Assembly: GCF_002234575.2 (NCBI RefSeq) | Contig: NZ_CP022464.2 | Coordinates: forward strand, 3,782,001 to 3,846,000 | Direction of reading: 5' to 3' | From: Enterocloster bolteae | GTDB lineage: Bacteria > Bacillota > Clostridia > Lachnospirales > Lachnospiraceae | DNA: 64,000 nt | In this document: one piece after another, positions 16,770 through 25,603 of the stretch | Layout: each line of letters opens with the position of its first letter | How positions within the stretch are numbered: the first letter of the stretch is position 1 | Notes under the pieces: generated by a model | What the model was told of the DNA's origin: nothing | Database searches by the model: none | What the model saw: the letters and a program-made list of their open reading frames with translations, nothing else | Translations under genes and position numbers: made by a program

Positions 16770-17549
16770 TTAAAGTCCCCGCTGCCTGAGCCAGGCCATG
16801 ATATGGGCCCCGTATGCCTTTTCTTTCTTTAGGAGGGTAAAATGGTCCGCCCCTTTGACAAACACCACCTTTGAATCGGGAATCTGTTCTCCCATCCACA
16901 GAGAGTGGCGGGGGCGGATCATATCCCTGCGGCCCGTAAGAATCAAGACGGGCGCCTGGATACAGGACAGCTTATCCTTGTCCAGCCTGGGCCATCTGGC
17001 CATAAGGCCTAACAGCTGGCGGCTTTTCACAGCCCTTTCCCTCACGCCCCGGGGCAGCGGCACCTTTTCCAGACCGCGCCAAAGGGCGTATTTTAATTTC
17101 ACCTCCATGAGCGAGGCTGCGCTCATGCCTCTGGGCAGGGCATTTCCGCTGACCGCCACCACGGCGGACACACGCCCCGGATAGCAGCTGGCTGTCTCCA
17201 GGGCCACATTTGCCCCGTCGCTGAAGCCCAGTATCACCGCCCTGGGCACATGGAGGAATTCCATGACCTGAACCACATCCGCTGCCATATCCGGGATGGT
17301 CAGATCTCCTCCGGCCGCCTCCTCTTTCATAAGAGAGGACCCGTGGCCCCTGCTGTCCATGAGAATCACCCTGTAATACCGGCTCATGAGCTCAGACAGC
17401 CTGGCAAATATTTCGTGGCTCTCACCATTGCCGTGGAGCATGATGAGAGGCATACCCTGTCCCATTTCCTTATAATAAAGAGACGCAAAACGGTTGTCCA
17501 CATATCCTTCCTTCATCGGCTCAGCCTCCTTCCTGTTGACCTTCACCAT
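16770..17549 (-). CDS. Alpha/beta hydrolase
   Basis: A 259-residue alpha/beta-hydrolase fold enzyme. It has the oxyanion motif LIMLHGNGES, nucleophile elbow GFSDGA (Ser), acid Asp probably in TGRRDMI, and His in GADHF near the C-terminus, so the triad is complete. Substrate is unknown; the pattern resembles carboxylic-ester or C-C bond hydrolases. Two start codons each have a good ribosome site: ATG 17549 (GGAGGTG 4 nt upstream) and ATG 17516 (GGAAGGAGG 8 nt upstream, encoded within the first form). The shorter form would begin MKEGYVDNRF, closer to relatives. Lies 91 nt after the helicase, beyond a hairpin. Confidence 0.85.
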   Translation of the reverse strand: MVKVNRKEAEPMKEGYVDNRFASLYYKEMGQGMPLIMLHGNGESHEIFARLSELMSRYYRVILMDSRGHGSSLMKEEAAGGDLTIPDMAADVVQVMEFLHVPRAVILGFSDGANVALETASCYPGRVSAVVAVSGNALPRGMSAASLMEVKLKYALWRGLEKVPLPRGVRERAVKSRQLLGLMARWPRLDKDKLSCIQAPVLILTGRRDMIRPRHSLWMGEQIPDSKVVFVKGADHFTLLKKEKAYGAHIMAWLRQRGL

Positions 17550-17579
17550 ATCACACCTCCGGTAAAATGTAAATACAGG

Positions 17580-17614
17580 CACAGCCCGGCAGATAGAAGT
17601 CCTGCCGGGCTGTG
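17580..17614 (-). terminator. Hairpin after DEAD-box helicase gene
   Basis: A 13-bp perfect stem (17580-17592 with 17602-17614, CACAGCCCGGCAG) between the helicase stop and the hydrolase start, preceded by a smaller hairpin at 17621-17637. It lacks a U tract on either strand, so termination strength is uncertain. Confidence 0.45.
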
Positions 17615-17640
17615 GTTATACGGGACTGTAAGTCCCGCTC

Positions 17641-19350
17641 TTATCTTCTGTTAGTATTGGCTTTTTCCACGTGAATATTCTTTCCCTTGATCTTGGCATG
17701 GGCCATGGCCTTCAGCACATCGTCCGCATAGCGTCCGGGCACATCCACGAAGGTATATCCGTCGTACATGTCAATGCTTCCCACCATGCGTCCCGGAATT
17801 CCCGACTCTCCGGCAACTGCTCCCAGAATGTCTCCTGGGGTGATTCTCTGGGCCTTGCCGATGTTGATGAACAGTCTTGCCATCTTCTCATCCCCTTCGC
17901 CCAGCACGTAATCCACAGCAGCGCGGTCTGTTGCTCCCTTGCGTCGGTTTCCGTAGGCGCTGCGCTCACGGCCTCTGCCGCGGCTGCTTCCACGTCCAAA
18001 GCTGTCCAGTTCATCCAGGGAACGGGCTGTCTCAAAGCTGTCGATGATGTCTTCGCTCTCATCTCCCATGCTCATCTTGAGAAGGGCAGCTGCCAAATCC
18101 ATGGAGGTGTAATCCTCCTCCATTAACTTCTTCTCAATAATGTTCACCATCTTGGTCAGGTCCGTGTCATTTAACACCTCCTGAACCTGGTCCAGAATCT
18201 TCTCCACCTTGATTTCCGTGATATCATTTAAAGACGGAATGGCCTGGGGAATGATTTTAGTCTTGCAGTAACGCTGGATATCCCTGAGCTTATAGACCTC
18301 CTTGCCCATAACAAGGCTGAATGCCTTTCCTTCCCTTCCCGCTCTGCCGGTACGGCCGATACGGTGCACGTAGTACTCGTCATCCTGGGGAATGTCATAG
18401 TTGAACACTGCTTCCACATCCCCTACATCTATACCTCTTGCAGCCACATCCGTGGCCACCAGAATGTCGGTGCGGCCGTTCCGGAAGCTGTCCATGACAC
18501 GGTCACGCTGGACCTGCTTCAAATCTCCATGAAGGCCTTCCGCAAAATAACCTCTTCCCTGGAGCTCCTGCACCAGGTCATCCACCTGACGCTTTGTATT
18601 GCAGAACACGATGGAAAGCTTCGGCGCATACATATCCAGCAGACGGCTCATAACCTCCACCTTATTCTTCGGCTTAACCTCATAATAATACTGGGTCACC
18701 TTAGGCACGGTCAGTTCCTTCTTAATCACCCGGACCGTCACCGGGTCCTTCTGGAACTTCCTGGCAATCTCCGCAATGGCCTGGGGCATGGTAGCTGAGA
18801 ACATCAGGGTCTGGCGCTCCTCAGGCAGCTGGCTTAAAATAGTCTCCATATCCTCCAGGAAACCCATGTTCAGCATCTCATCCGCTTCATCCAGCACTAC
18901 GGTGAGGACATGGTCCACCTTTACAGTCTTTCTTCTCATATGGTCCATGACACGGCCCGGGGTTCCCACGATAACCTGTGTTCCGTCCTTTAAGGAACGG
19001 ATCTGCTTTACGATATCCTGGCCGCCGTATATAGGCAGCACCTTCACACCGTGCATGAACTTTGCAAAACGGCGCATTTCCTCCGCCACCTGGATGGCCA
19101 GCTCCCTGGTAGGAAGCAGCACGATAGCCTGAAGCTTCTTCACCTTCGGGTCCACCTTCTGAAGAAGAGGCAGACCAAATGCAGCTGTCTTGCCTGTTCC
19201 GGTCTGTGCCTGGCCAATCATGTCACGGCCTTCCATGGCTACCGGAATGGCCTGAGCCTGAATCGGTGATGCCTCCTCAAATCCCATCTCTGTGATGGCG
19301 CGGATAATCCGCTCGTCTAATTGTAACTCGTCAAACTTAACTGTCTCCAT
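17641..19350 (-). CDS. DEAD-box RNA helicase with DbpA-type RNA-binding tail
   Basis: A 569-residue ATP-dependent RNA helicase of the DeaD/CshA type. Motifs in order: Q motif FEEASPIQAQ, Walker A AQTGTGKT (48-55), PTREL, DEAD (154-157), SAT (185-187) and HRIGRTGRAGREG. A Gly/Arg/Ser-rich linker follows (SFGRGSSRGRGRERS), then a C-terminal DbpA RNA-binding domain from about residue 490 (LFINIGKAQRITPGDILGAV ... DVPGRYADDVLKAM). Such helicases aid ribosome assembly and RNA decay, often in the cold. It is preceded by an untranslated leader of about 300 nt with a strong promoter, as seen in cold-shock helicases. The exact orthologue (deaD, cshA, dbpA) is not assigned. Confidence 0.93.
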   Translation of the reverse strand: METVKFDELQLDERIIRAITEMGFEEASPIQAQAIPVAMEGRDMIGQAQTGTGKTAAFGLPLLQKVDPKVKKLQAIVLLPTRELAIQVAEEMRRFAKFMHGVKVLPIYGGQDIVKQIRSLKDGTQVIVGTPGRVMDHMRRKTVKVDHVLTVVLDEADEMLNMGFLEDMETILSQLPEERQTLMFSATMPQAIAEIARKFQKDPVTVRVIKKELTVPKVTQYYYEVKPKNKVEVMSRLLDMYAPKLSIVFCNTKRQVDDLVQELQGRGYFAEGLHGDLKQVQRDRVMDSFRNGRTDILVATDVAARGIDVGDVEAVFNYDIPQDDEYYVHRIGRTGRAGREGKAFSLVMGKEVYKLRDIQRYCKTKIIPQAIPSLNDITEIKVEKILDQVQEVLNDTDLTKMVNIIEKKLMEEDYTSMDLAAALLKMSMGDESEDIIDSFETARSLDELDSFGRGSSRGRGRERSAYGNRRKGATDRAAVDYVLGEGDEKMARLFINIGKAQRITPGDILGAVAGESGIPGRMVGSIDMYDGYTFVDVPGRYADDVLKAMAHAKIKGKNIHVEKANTNRR

Positions 19351-19655
19351 ATAAAGTTAATATCCTTTCTTCCTCTGCCGTCCCATATAAAAGAGCCTCC
19401 GGCAGGCCGCCTTGTGCATATTCCCTGACTCCGCTGCCACGCATCCGTCTGCCTGTTTCCAGGACATTTCCCCCGGACCCCCAAGCAGGCCTTCCAAAGC
19501 CCCCGGCCAGATACCGCACCGGCTACGCATACGTCATACCATGCACCGCAATTTATTAGTTTCTTCGTGAAACGAAGTCCTCCACGCGAACAAAAAAACG
19601 AGGGGTAAACAGGCACGTCTCGGGCCTTTCATCCTCTCGCTTCGTACGGTTATTA
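19351..19655 (-). promoter_or_regulatory. Long 5' leader of the DEAD-box helicase gene
   Basis: About 300 nt with no convincing gene on either strand. It contains a run of seven U (minus strand, 19592-19598) after an imperfect CGAGAGG/CCCCTCG pairing (19633-19639 with 19599-19605), small hairpins near 19565 (CTTCG/CGAAG) and G-rich tracts around 19470-19500. A structured, possibly autoregulated leader is likely from its length and position. Confidence 0.45.
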
Positions 19656-19684
19656 ACTATAACAGATATAAAAGTCAGTGTCAA
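19656..19684 (-). promoter_or_regulatory. Promoter of the DEAD-box helicase
   Basis: Minus strand TTGACA (19679-19684), 17-nt spacer, TATAGT (19656-19661). It lies about 300 nt upstream of the start codon. Confidence 0.8.
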
Positions 19685-19713
19685 TGGAGGGGTTATAGAT
19701 TTTTATATCAATT

Positions 19714-19777
19714 TCAGGGCCGGTTCCCGTGAAAATGCCCGAATGAAGCATTTTTCACGGTCCCGGCCTGATTTTTT
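19714..19777 (+). terminator. Long hairpin with T tract between helicase promoter and patatin gene
   Basis: A nearly perfect long stem: TCAGG/CCTGA, CCGG/CCGG and CCGTGAAAA/TTTTCACGG (19714-19737 with 19752-19771), followed on the plus strand by six T (19772-19777). No plus-strand gene precedes it. On the minus strand it follows the patatin gene but lacks a U tract, so it may be a weaker terminator there. Confidence 0.55.
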
Positions 19778-19834
19778 CATGAATTTACCAGACTTTCGCA
19801 GGATTAAAGCAGCTGTTTTCACACAATTTCTCAT

Positions 19835-20695
19835 TCAATTAAGGACTTTGCGTATCTGCGGAAGCATTTTCCTGGTGTACTCATACCCCCGTTCCATACA
19901 TTCCCCCATCAGTTCAAAGGTCAGAAGGCCTGCCTTGGAGCTTAAGGGCGGCTTCAGCAGCAGCACCTCACCTGTGGAGGCGCAATCCTTCAGCCGGCCG
20001 CTCATAATGGAAAAGGAGTGGGAAGCCACCTCCATAACGCTGTGGTCCGAAGGCGCTTCGTAATCCCCTCCGATGTCCACTGCCAGCACATCCCGGATAC
20101 CGGCTGCCTGCAGAAGGTTGACCGGGAGAATATCCGTAACGCCTCCGTCCACCAGAAAATACCTCCCCAATTTTCTGGGCGCAAATATGGCAGGCACGCT
20201 GGCTCCGGCCATCATGGCTTCACAGAGATATCCGTTCCACTCCCATGTCACGTGCTCCATCTCCCTTACCTGGTCGCTGTTTGTAAAGCAGATGGTATTT
20301 CCGCTAATCAGGTCCACTGCCGGTATGACTAACTTAAACACAGCCTCGTCCATATGCTTCCTGCCGGTCATCTGAAAAAAATAGTCCTGCAGCTTATCTC
20401 CCTTAATAAGACCGGACAGGTTTACGCCCTTTCCCGTCAGCAGCTGGGGCATAAATGCCAGCAGGCCGCTGTAATCCGGGTCCAGATACTCGCCTCCGTG
20501 TTTCTCCAGATGAAGCACTGCCTGCTCCATCCGGGAGACAGACATTCCGGAGGCAAAAAGTCCTGCCACAATTCCCCCTGCGCTGGCTCCTGCCACTGCA
20601 TCCGGGCGCAGTCCCGCCTCCATAAGGGCCTTAAGCACCCCCACATGGGCTGCCCCCCTGGTTCCGCCGCCTGCCAGTGCCAATCCATATCCCAT
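19835..20695 (-). CDS. Patatin-like phospholipase
   Basis: A 286-residue patatin-fold lipid acyl hydrolase of the RssA/YchK size class. Oxyanion-hole motif GGGTRGAAHVG starts near residue 9, nucleophile Ser38 lies in GASAG, and catalytic Asp183 in DGG; the Ser-Asp dyad is complete. No signal peptide, so it is expected on the cytosolic side of the membrane. The ATG at 20695 has GGAGG 8 nt upstream; a 10-codon longer reading is unsupported. It follows the YhcH-type gene by 108 nt and may be the tail of that transcript. Natural substrate unknown. Confidence 0.9.
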   Translation of the reverse strand: MGYGLALAGGGTRGAAHVGVLKALMEAGLRPDAVAGASAGGIVAGLFASGMSVSRMEQAVLHLEKHGGEYLDPDYSGLLAFMPQLLTGKGVNLSGLIKGDKLQDYFFQMTGRKHMDEAVFKLVIPAVDLISGNTICFTNSDQVREMEHVTWEWNGYLCEAMMAGASVPAIFAPRKLGRYFLVDGGVTDILPVNLLQAAGIRDVLAVDIGGDYEAPSDHSVMEVASHSFSIMSGRLKDCASTGEVLLLKPPLSSKAGLLTFELMGECMERGYEYTRKMLPQIRKVLN

Positions 20696-20803
20696 AATAA
20701 ATCCCTCCGCCCTATCCTGTGTCAATGCCGTACCGGTAATAGGTACATATGCACTGGCACATCCGGATATGACAGAGGGAAGTAGGTGAAATATAGTTTA
20801 TTC

Positions 20804-21259
20804 CTAAACCCTGACCTTCACTACAATCTTACGCACCTTGCAGGGAGTACCTGCAATACATCTGGGCTTGTGGGCGTCCTCAGGAGCCACCACCGCGCAG
20901 TCCCCGGCCTTTAAAAGAACGGCGCCGCCCTGCTCCGGTTCCTTAAAGAACACGATATCATCCGCTTCATTATAAGGCGCTTCCTCTTCCAGCCCTGCCC
21001 GCTTTGTGTAGCCGAACCGCTCCTGGCCCTCCACCACATACTGTATATCAAAATACAGATCGTGGGATTCATACCTGCATGCATCTGCCGGCATGGTGGT
21101 ATACTCCTGCACCGAGGCAAATACCTCATCCCCGTCAATATCAACACGGCCCAGGGGCAGCGCCTTTAAATCCGTGTTTCTTAAGAACTCATAGCCTTTT
21201 TTGAATTTGTCCTCCAGGTAATCGTATTTCTGGATTAAATCAATACTTGTGGTCAGCAT
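20804..21259 (-). CDS. yhcH: YhcH/YjgK/YiaL family protein (sugar anomerase type)
   Basis: A 151-residue cupin-like protein of the YhcH/YjgK/YiaL family. One member, E. coli YhcH/NanQ, is known as a sialic acid anomerase, and YiaL sits in the E. coli 2,3-diketo-L-gulonate operon. Visible family marks are QEYTTMPADACRYESHDLYF, DIQYVVEGQERFGY and LKAGDCAVVAPEDAHKPRC, with the His/Glu residues expected to bind metal. The ATG at 21259 follows AAGGAAGG and is 1 nt after the stop of the HEXXH gene, so the two are translationally coupled. Substrate in this operon is unknown, but the YiaK-type dehydrogenase upstream suggests a keto-sugar acid. Confidence 0.88.
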   Translation of the reverse strand: MLTTSIDLIQKYDYLEDKFKKGYEFLRNTDLKALPLGRVDIDGDEVFASVQEYTTMPADACRYESHDLYFDIQYVVEGQERFGYTKRAGLEEEAPYNEADDIVFFKEPEQGGAVLLKAGDCAVVAPEDAHKPRCIAGTPCKVRKIVVKVRV

Positions 21260-21260
21260 G

Positions 21261-22037
21261 TCAACCTTCCTTTCCTTCGCCGTTTCCGGCAAACGCCGCG
21301 ATTTCTTCGTAGAGGGCCGTGGCCGCCTCTTTGTCATAGCCGTACATCATCAGCACATCCAGGACATATGGGGTGAAGGTGATTCCTGTCAGGCAGCGGG
21401 CAAACTCCATGCCCGCAATCTCTCCCAGACACAGTATCCTGGAACGGTTGGAAAACGGCTTCTTCCACAGCTCCACCTTTTCTGTCTGGGTAAATATGAA
21501 ATCCTTTTTCCTGTACTCCGTCACATGGAACAGTTCATGGGCCAGCAGCACGTCCTCCACTGCCCTGTTGCCCAGAAGCCCCTCCAGCTTTTCTTCCCGA
21601 ATCAGCTTCTGCGCCCGCTCTGCGCCGTCCATAAAAATGGTAATGGAATCCGGTTCCTGATACTGGGCAAAAATCACATGCCCGCCGCCCCCCGGCACCT
21701 GGGGCGTTAAAACCTTAAGCCCCATGCCGGCAGCAATATCCCAGACATCTGTCTTCCCCAGAATCAGCTGCGCCTCATTTCGCCCGCACTCTGCCGCCCG
21801 AAAGCCATATGCCAGCTTCTGTTCCCTGGAAAACCTGCCTTCCAGCGGGTCCCTGGACCAGGCATAGAGGTACCAGGCTGTCTCGTCCAGGGACAGCAGG
21901 TGTTCCACCATGGAATACAGGGACCTCTCCCTAGATGGAACCGCCATCTGCTCCATCATGGCCCTTTGTTCCCCTGCCGTTTCCCTGCTGTTTCCCAAAA
22001 AAGCCCGGAACAGCTTTCTGCCGTCTTCTCTCTTCAT
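21261..22037 (-). CDS. Unassigned protein with HEXXH (zinc metallopeptidase-like) motif
   Basis: A 258-residue soluble protein I do not recognise. It contains AHELFHVTEY (HELFH at 167-171), a zinc-binding HEXXH, and a downstream acidic helix LGEIAGMEFARCL (Glu206 or Glu211) that could give the third ligand, as in gluzincins. The region before it (ITIFMDGAERAQKLIREEKL) precedes the active helix as in minimal metallopeptidases. There is no signal peptide. The ATG at 22037 has GAGGAGG 7 nt upstream. It lies 34 nt after the hydantoinase gene and is coupled to yhcH. Its place inside a sugar-acid operon is unexpected; function unknown. Confidence 0.65.
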   Translation of the reverse strand: MKREDGRKLFRAFLGNSRETAGEQRAMMEQMAVPSRERSLYSMVEHLLSLDETAWYLYAWSRDPLEGRFSREQKLAYGFRAAECGRNEAQLILGKTDVWDIAAGMGLKVLTPQVPGGGGHVIFAQYQEPDSITIFMDGAERAQKLIREEKLEGLLGNRAVEDVLLAHELFHVTEYRKKDFIFTQTEKVELWKKPFSNRSRILCLGEIAGMEFARCLTGITFTPYVLDVLMMYGYDKEAATALYEEIAAFAGNGEGKEG

Positions 22038-22071
22038 GGAAAAACCTCCTCTGCGCCTGTCCCCTTCTATT

Positions 22072-24201
22072 CTACAACTGATTCTTTGCTCCGACAATCA
22101 CAATATCTTCCGACGGGTCCACCATCTGCATTTCCACATCCATGAGCATGAGAATCTGCTCCAGCTCCCCTGTGCCGTTAAAGTCCATGACTCTGGCGCC
22201 CACACACAGATAGTAGTCGGGCCGCAGGATGGCATCTGCCTTGAAAATGGCCATTTCTTCCCACATTCTGGAAACAATGCTCCGGTAGGAAGATGCCTTG
22301 GCAAGAACCACTTCCCCGTCTGTCCTCTGCACCTTGATAAATCCCTTCTTATCCAGGATACGAAGTGGCTTTCGGCCCCTGCTTTCCATATTATAGACAT
22401 AGAAGTTAGGCGTCTGGCCCACCAGGTTCAGCTCTTCCGGCCCGGACCTTAAATCCTCCGCCGCCAGGTTCCTTGCCTCCTCCTCGCTGCACTCCTTAAG
22501 AAGGTCCGTTGTCTTGACCTCCGTGGAGCCCAGTGCAATGGCAGTGAGCTTGGAGGTCTGCGGGTCAATTTCAATGTGGACCTCCACGGATCCGGGCGCT
22601 GCCCCGCTCTCCACTGCTTTGTCCACTGCCTCCCGCTTGATGCTTCTGATATCATCCGGCGTGGGGTTGGGTACCACCCGCTCCACAACGTCGCGGACCA
22701 TGGCCAGAGCCACGCCTATGGAGGAAATAACCTCTGCATTTTCAGGCACACTGTACTTAATATTCATCTTATTGGCACAGAACCCAATCAGGGATGTGGC
22801 GCCGCCGCCCACGCCCACCAGGGATATCTGGTCATGCTCCAGGCGGTACTTGTCAGCCAGCTCCATGATAATAGGCTCGATCTTCTCATAGGCCCTGGTA
22901 AGAATCTGGGAAGCCACATCCTCCACCGTGGTGTTCAGGTAATCGGCAATGGGCTGCATGGCTTTCCTGGCCGAATTTACGCTGCCGTAGGAAAAGTCCT
23001 TGGGCGTCACCAGTCCCAGCACATTGGCCGCGCAGCTGTTGGTGATGGTGATGCGCTTGCCGCTCTTTAAGCGGATAGCCACGTAATCCTCCGGATCTCC
23101 CTCCTTCGGAGAAAAGAATTCCAGCCGGGGCTCCACGATTTCTTCCTCATCTGTAAATACGGCGTAATCCAGTCCCGCAATATGCGCGGAACGTGGGCCC
23201 ACATCGTGGACGCCGCTCTTGTTCACCCGAATCATGCTTCCGCCTGCAACGCCCAGCACCCGCACATCCAGGGAGCTGATATAGGTCCTGTGTCCGCCTA
23301 CCACAGAGTAATCAATGGCAGGGCGTCCGTTCTTGATAACGCCGATATTGGTGGTGGTTCCACCCACCTCAAAATACACGCCGTTGGATGCCCTCAGGTA
23401 CATAAGGGATCCCATAACACTGGCAGCCGGACCGGAAAGCATGGTCAGCACCGGGCGCTTCTTCATCTCATTGATTTCCATGACGCCGCCATCTCCACGC
23501 ATAATCATGAGAGGCACCTCCACGCCGGCCTTTCGCACGCTCTCCTCCGTGGAATTGGCCGTGTTCAGCATCTTGGGCAGAATGCTGGCGTTTATGGCAG
23601 CTGTCCTGGTCCGTCTGGTCAGGCCGTAGAGCTTGGTAATGTCCGAGGCAACGGTTGTCTCCATGCCCATCTCGTCATGGGCAATCTCGAACACAAACTG
23701 CTCCCCGGCAATGTCGTCCACCCCGTAAGCGTCTGACGCCACCAGCACCTGGGCGCCCTCCGCTTTAAGCTCCTCAACCGCCTTCCTGACCGTATTCTCG
23801 TCCTCTTCACTGTCGCTCAGATAACGGTTCTTTATCTTTATGCTTCTGCCGGATCCCAGGTCGATATCCTTAAGGCGGGTCTGATGCTTTGCCAGAAAGC
23901 CTTCCATGCCTCCGGGCCCCATGCCCAGCACGCCCACGCAGGCCACATCGCCTTCAATCAGGGCATTGGTGGCCTGGGTGGTGCTGTGGGCCACGAAAAT
24001 AACATCCTCAGGGGCAATATCATTTTCCCTTAAGCAGTTCTGAAATGCCTTCACCACGCCGGCCGCCACCCCGTACCTGTCATCATGAGTGGTCTTGACA
24101 GAAGATTTTCCTATGATTTCATGTGTGGCGTTGTCAATCGCTACCGCCTTTGTATGGGTTCCTCCAACGTCGATTCCCATTCTCACCAGTCTGTTTCCCA
24201 T
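22072..24201 (-). CDS. Hydantoinase/oxoprolinase family protein (HyuA-like)
   Basis: A 709-residue ATP-dependent amidohydrolase-type protein, the HyuA half of N-methylhydantoinase/5-oxoprolinase systems. The N-terminal ASKHA-like fold begins RMGIDVGGTHTKAVAIDN (phosphate-binding), VAHSTTQATNALIEGDVA follows, then the family signatures MRGDGGVM and LSGPAASVMG and a GVGGGATSLIGF motif. No HyuB (HydB) partner is in the window, although most family members need one. The ATG at 24201 has GGGAGGAG 7 nt upstream. It is 16 nt after the transporter gene in the LacI-controlled cluster. It may open or phosphorylate a cyclic substrate; that is inference. Confidence 0.85.
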   Translation of the reverse strand: MGNRLVRMGIDVGGTHTKAVAIDNATHEIIGKSSVKTTHDDRYGVAAGVVKAFQNCLRENDIAPEDVIFVAHSTTQATNALIEGDVACVGVLGMGPGGMEGFLAKHQTRLKDIDLGSGRSIKIKNRYLSDSEEDENTVRKAVEELKAEGAQVLVASDAYGVDDIAGEQFVFEIAHDEMGMETTVASDITKLYGLTRRTRTAAINASILPKMLNTANSTEESVRKAGVEVPLMIMRGDGGVMEINEMKKRPVLTMLSGPAASVMGSLMYLRASNGVYFEVGGTTTNIGVIKNGRPAIDYSVVGGHRTYISSLDVRVLGVAGGSMIRVNKSGVHDVGPRSAHIAGLDYAVFTDEEEIVEPRLEFFSPKEGDPEDYVAIRLKSGKRITITNSCAANVLGLVTPKDFSYGSVNSARKAMQPIADYLNTTVEDVASQILTRAYEKIEPIIMELADKYRLEHDQISLVGVGGGATSLIGFCANKMNIKYSVPENAEVISSIGVALAMVRDVVERVVPNPTPDDIRSIKREAVDKAVESGAAPGSVEVHIEIDPQTSKLTAIALGSTEVKTTDLLKECSEEEARNLAAEDLRSGPEELNLVGQTPNFYVYNMESRGRKPLRILDKKGFIKVQRTDGEVVLAKASSYRSIVSRMWEEMAIFKADAILRPDYYLCVGARVMDFNGTGELEQILMLMDVEMQMVDPSEDIVIVGAKNQL

Positions 24202-24217
24202 GTTTCTTCTCCTCCCG

Positions 24218-25561
24218 TTAACCAAACATGATAAATGTAATAATCTGCAGGATGCAGCAGATAATCCAGCCGCACACCACGCTCATCTTTAAGAATTCCT
24301 TGGTAGATACCTTTGCGTAGCTGATTCCCCATACAATCCATGACTGGGTGATGCAGCAGGACACGTTCATAACCGTGGTGGCGGCAATCATCAGGGGAGC
24401 CAGGAAGGCCACCTCAAAGCCCACGCCCTTTAAAATGCCCAGGGTAGCCGCGCCGCAGCCGTAAAGGGTAAAGGGTCCTCTGAACATTCCAAGGGGCGCC
24501 AGCACACAGAAAATAATGGTGATAAATAAGGTGCTGTGGGGAATGATATTTCCCAATAGCGCGTTGAAATATGGAATGCACAGTTCAGCCGCCTTGTTGA
24601 ACATGGGAACCACCAGCAGGAAGCCTACCAGGGGAGCCGTATCCACCACGCCGTCAAAGAAGTCCTTGTTAAAGGTTCTGCAGGCAGCCCGGAAGCTTTT
24701 CAGCTTTCCGCATACAAACAACGCATAGAAGCCGCCGATCAGAAAGCCCATGATAATGGGCACCTTGAACACAATTAAAAGGAATACAGGGATAAAGGGC
24801 GTCAGCAGGGACGGTGTGGGAGCAAAATCCAGTTTCTGGCGTACCGGCCTTCTGGCTGCCCAGGAATGGACCGATTTTTTTCTCATGCAGAACAGAATCA
24901 GTATAATGGTAAATACCAGCTGTACGGCCAGTGCAATGCCGCCCCATTTCACATACTGCTCATAGGGGTACAGGACCTTGCCGTCCCCGTCCAGGAAGAA
25001 CGCGGTGTACTGTCCGAAGAGTACAGGGTTCAAAAACATTCCCGCTCCGATGCTCAGCATAAAGGATACAACGGACAGCACCTTGGGAATTCCCAGGGAC
25101 ATGAAGATGGGAAGGATGATAACGCCGATAGCTACCACTGCGCCGGCCCCGAACAGGGAGGAAAATATGGCAGCCGTAACAATGCACAAAAGGATACAGG
25201 TGACGGCGGGCTTGTCGCCGCCCAGCTCCGTGGTCTTGCGGATAAGGGTGGCTGCGATGCCTGTCTCTAACAGCACCCGGCCGAACCATGCCCCAAACAC
25301 TACATTTACCAGCACTGAGCCCCAGCCCTCCGGGCCGCTCTGGAACACCTTGGAAAATGCCTGTATCCATGTAATCCGTATGCTGTCTCCATTGGCTGCG
25401 ATAAATTCAGGATTAGACGCCAGAAGGTTGCCTGTCATGGGAAGGATGGTCCAGAGAATGGCCATAATCAGCATTCCCATCATCAGGTTTCCGCCCCTGG
25501 CCGCGTAGACGGCCAGGCCAAAGAACGATGCTAAAATCAGTATTCCTATGATATATTCCAT
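24218..25561 (-). CDS. Multi-pass membrane transporter (organic-acid permease type)
   Basis: A 447-residue integral membrane protein with about 11-12 hydrophobic segments from residue 2 to the C-terminus. It has the repeated-half layout of ion-transporter-superfamily permeases such as citrate, gluconate or C4-dicarboxylate carriers: long hydrophobic hairpins with polar signatures such as FGAGAVVAIGVIILPIFMSL and CVLAPLGMFRGPFTLYGCGA. I cannot fix the family further. Its position between a YiaK-type dehydrogenase and the hydantoinase suggests uptake of the operon's substrate, replacing the YiaMNO TRAP system of E. coli. The start at 25561 is the only early Met. Confidence 0.75.
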   Translation of the reverse strand: MEYIIGILILASFFGLAVYAARGGNLMMGMLIMAILWTILPMTGNLLASNPEFIAANGDSIRITWIQAFSKVFQSGPEGWGSVLVNVVFGAWFGRVLLETGIAATLIRKTTELGGDKPAVTCILLCIVTAAIFSSLFGAGAVVAIGVIILPIFMSLGIPKVLSVVSFMLSIGAGMFLNPVLFGQYTAFFLDGDGKVLYPYEQYVKWGGIALAVQLVFTIILILFCMRKKSVHSWAARRPVRQKLDFAPTPSLLTPFIPVFLLIVFKVPIIMGFLIGGFYALFVCGKLKSFRAACRTFNKDFFDGVVDTAPLVGFLLVVPMFNKAAELCIPYFNALLGNIIPHSTLFITIIFCVLAPLGMFRGPFTLYGCGAATLGILKGVGFEVAFLAPLMIAATTVMNVSCCITQSWIVWGISYAKVSTKEFLKMSVVCGWIICCILQIITFIMFG

Positions 25562-25603
25562 AAGTTAAATCTCCCCTCTATATTGCTATTTTAGCTCTGT
25601 GCT

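Noticed and set aside
19317..19616. A 99-codon minus-strand frame upstream of the helicase
   Set aside because: It lies in the leader, has no ribosome site, overlaps the helicase start in another frame and reads like non-coding sequence.
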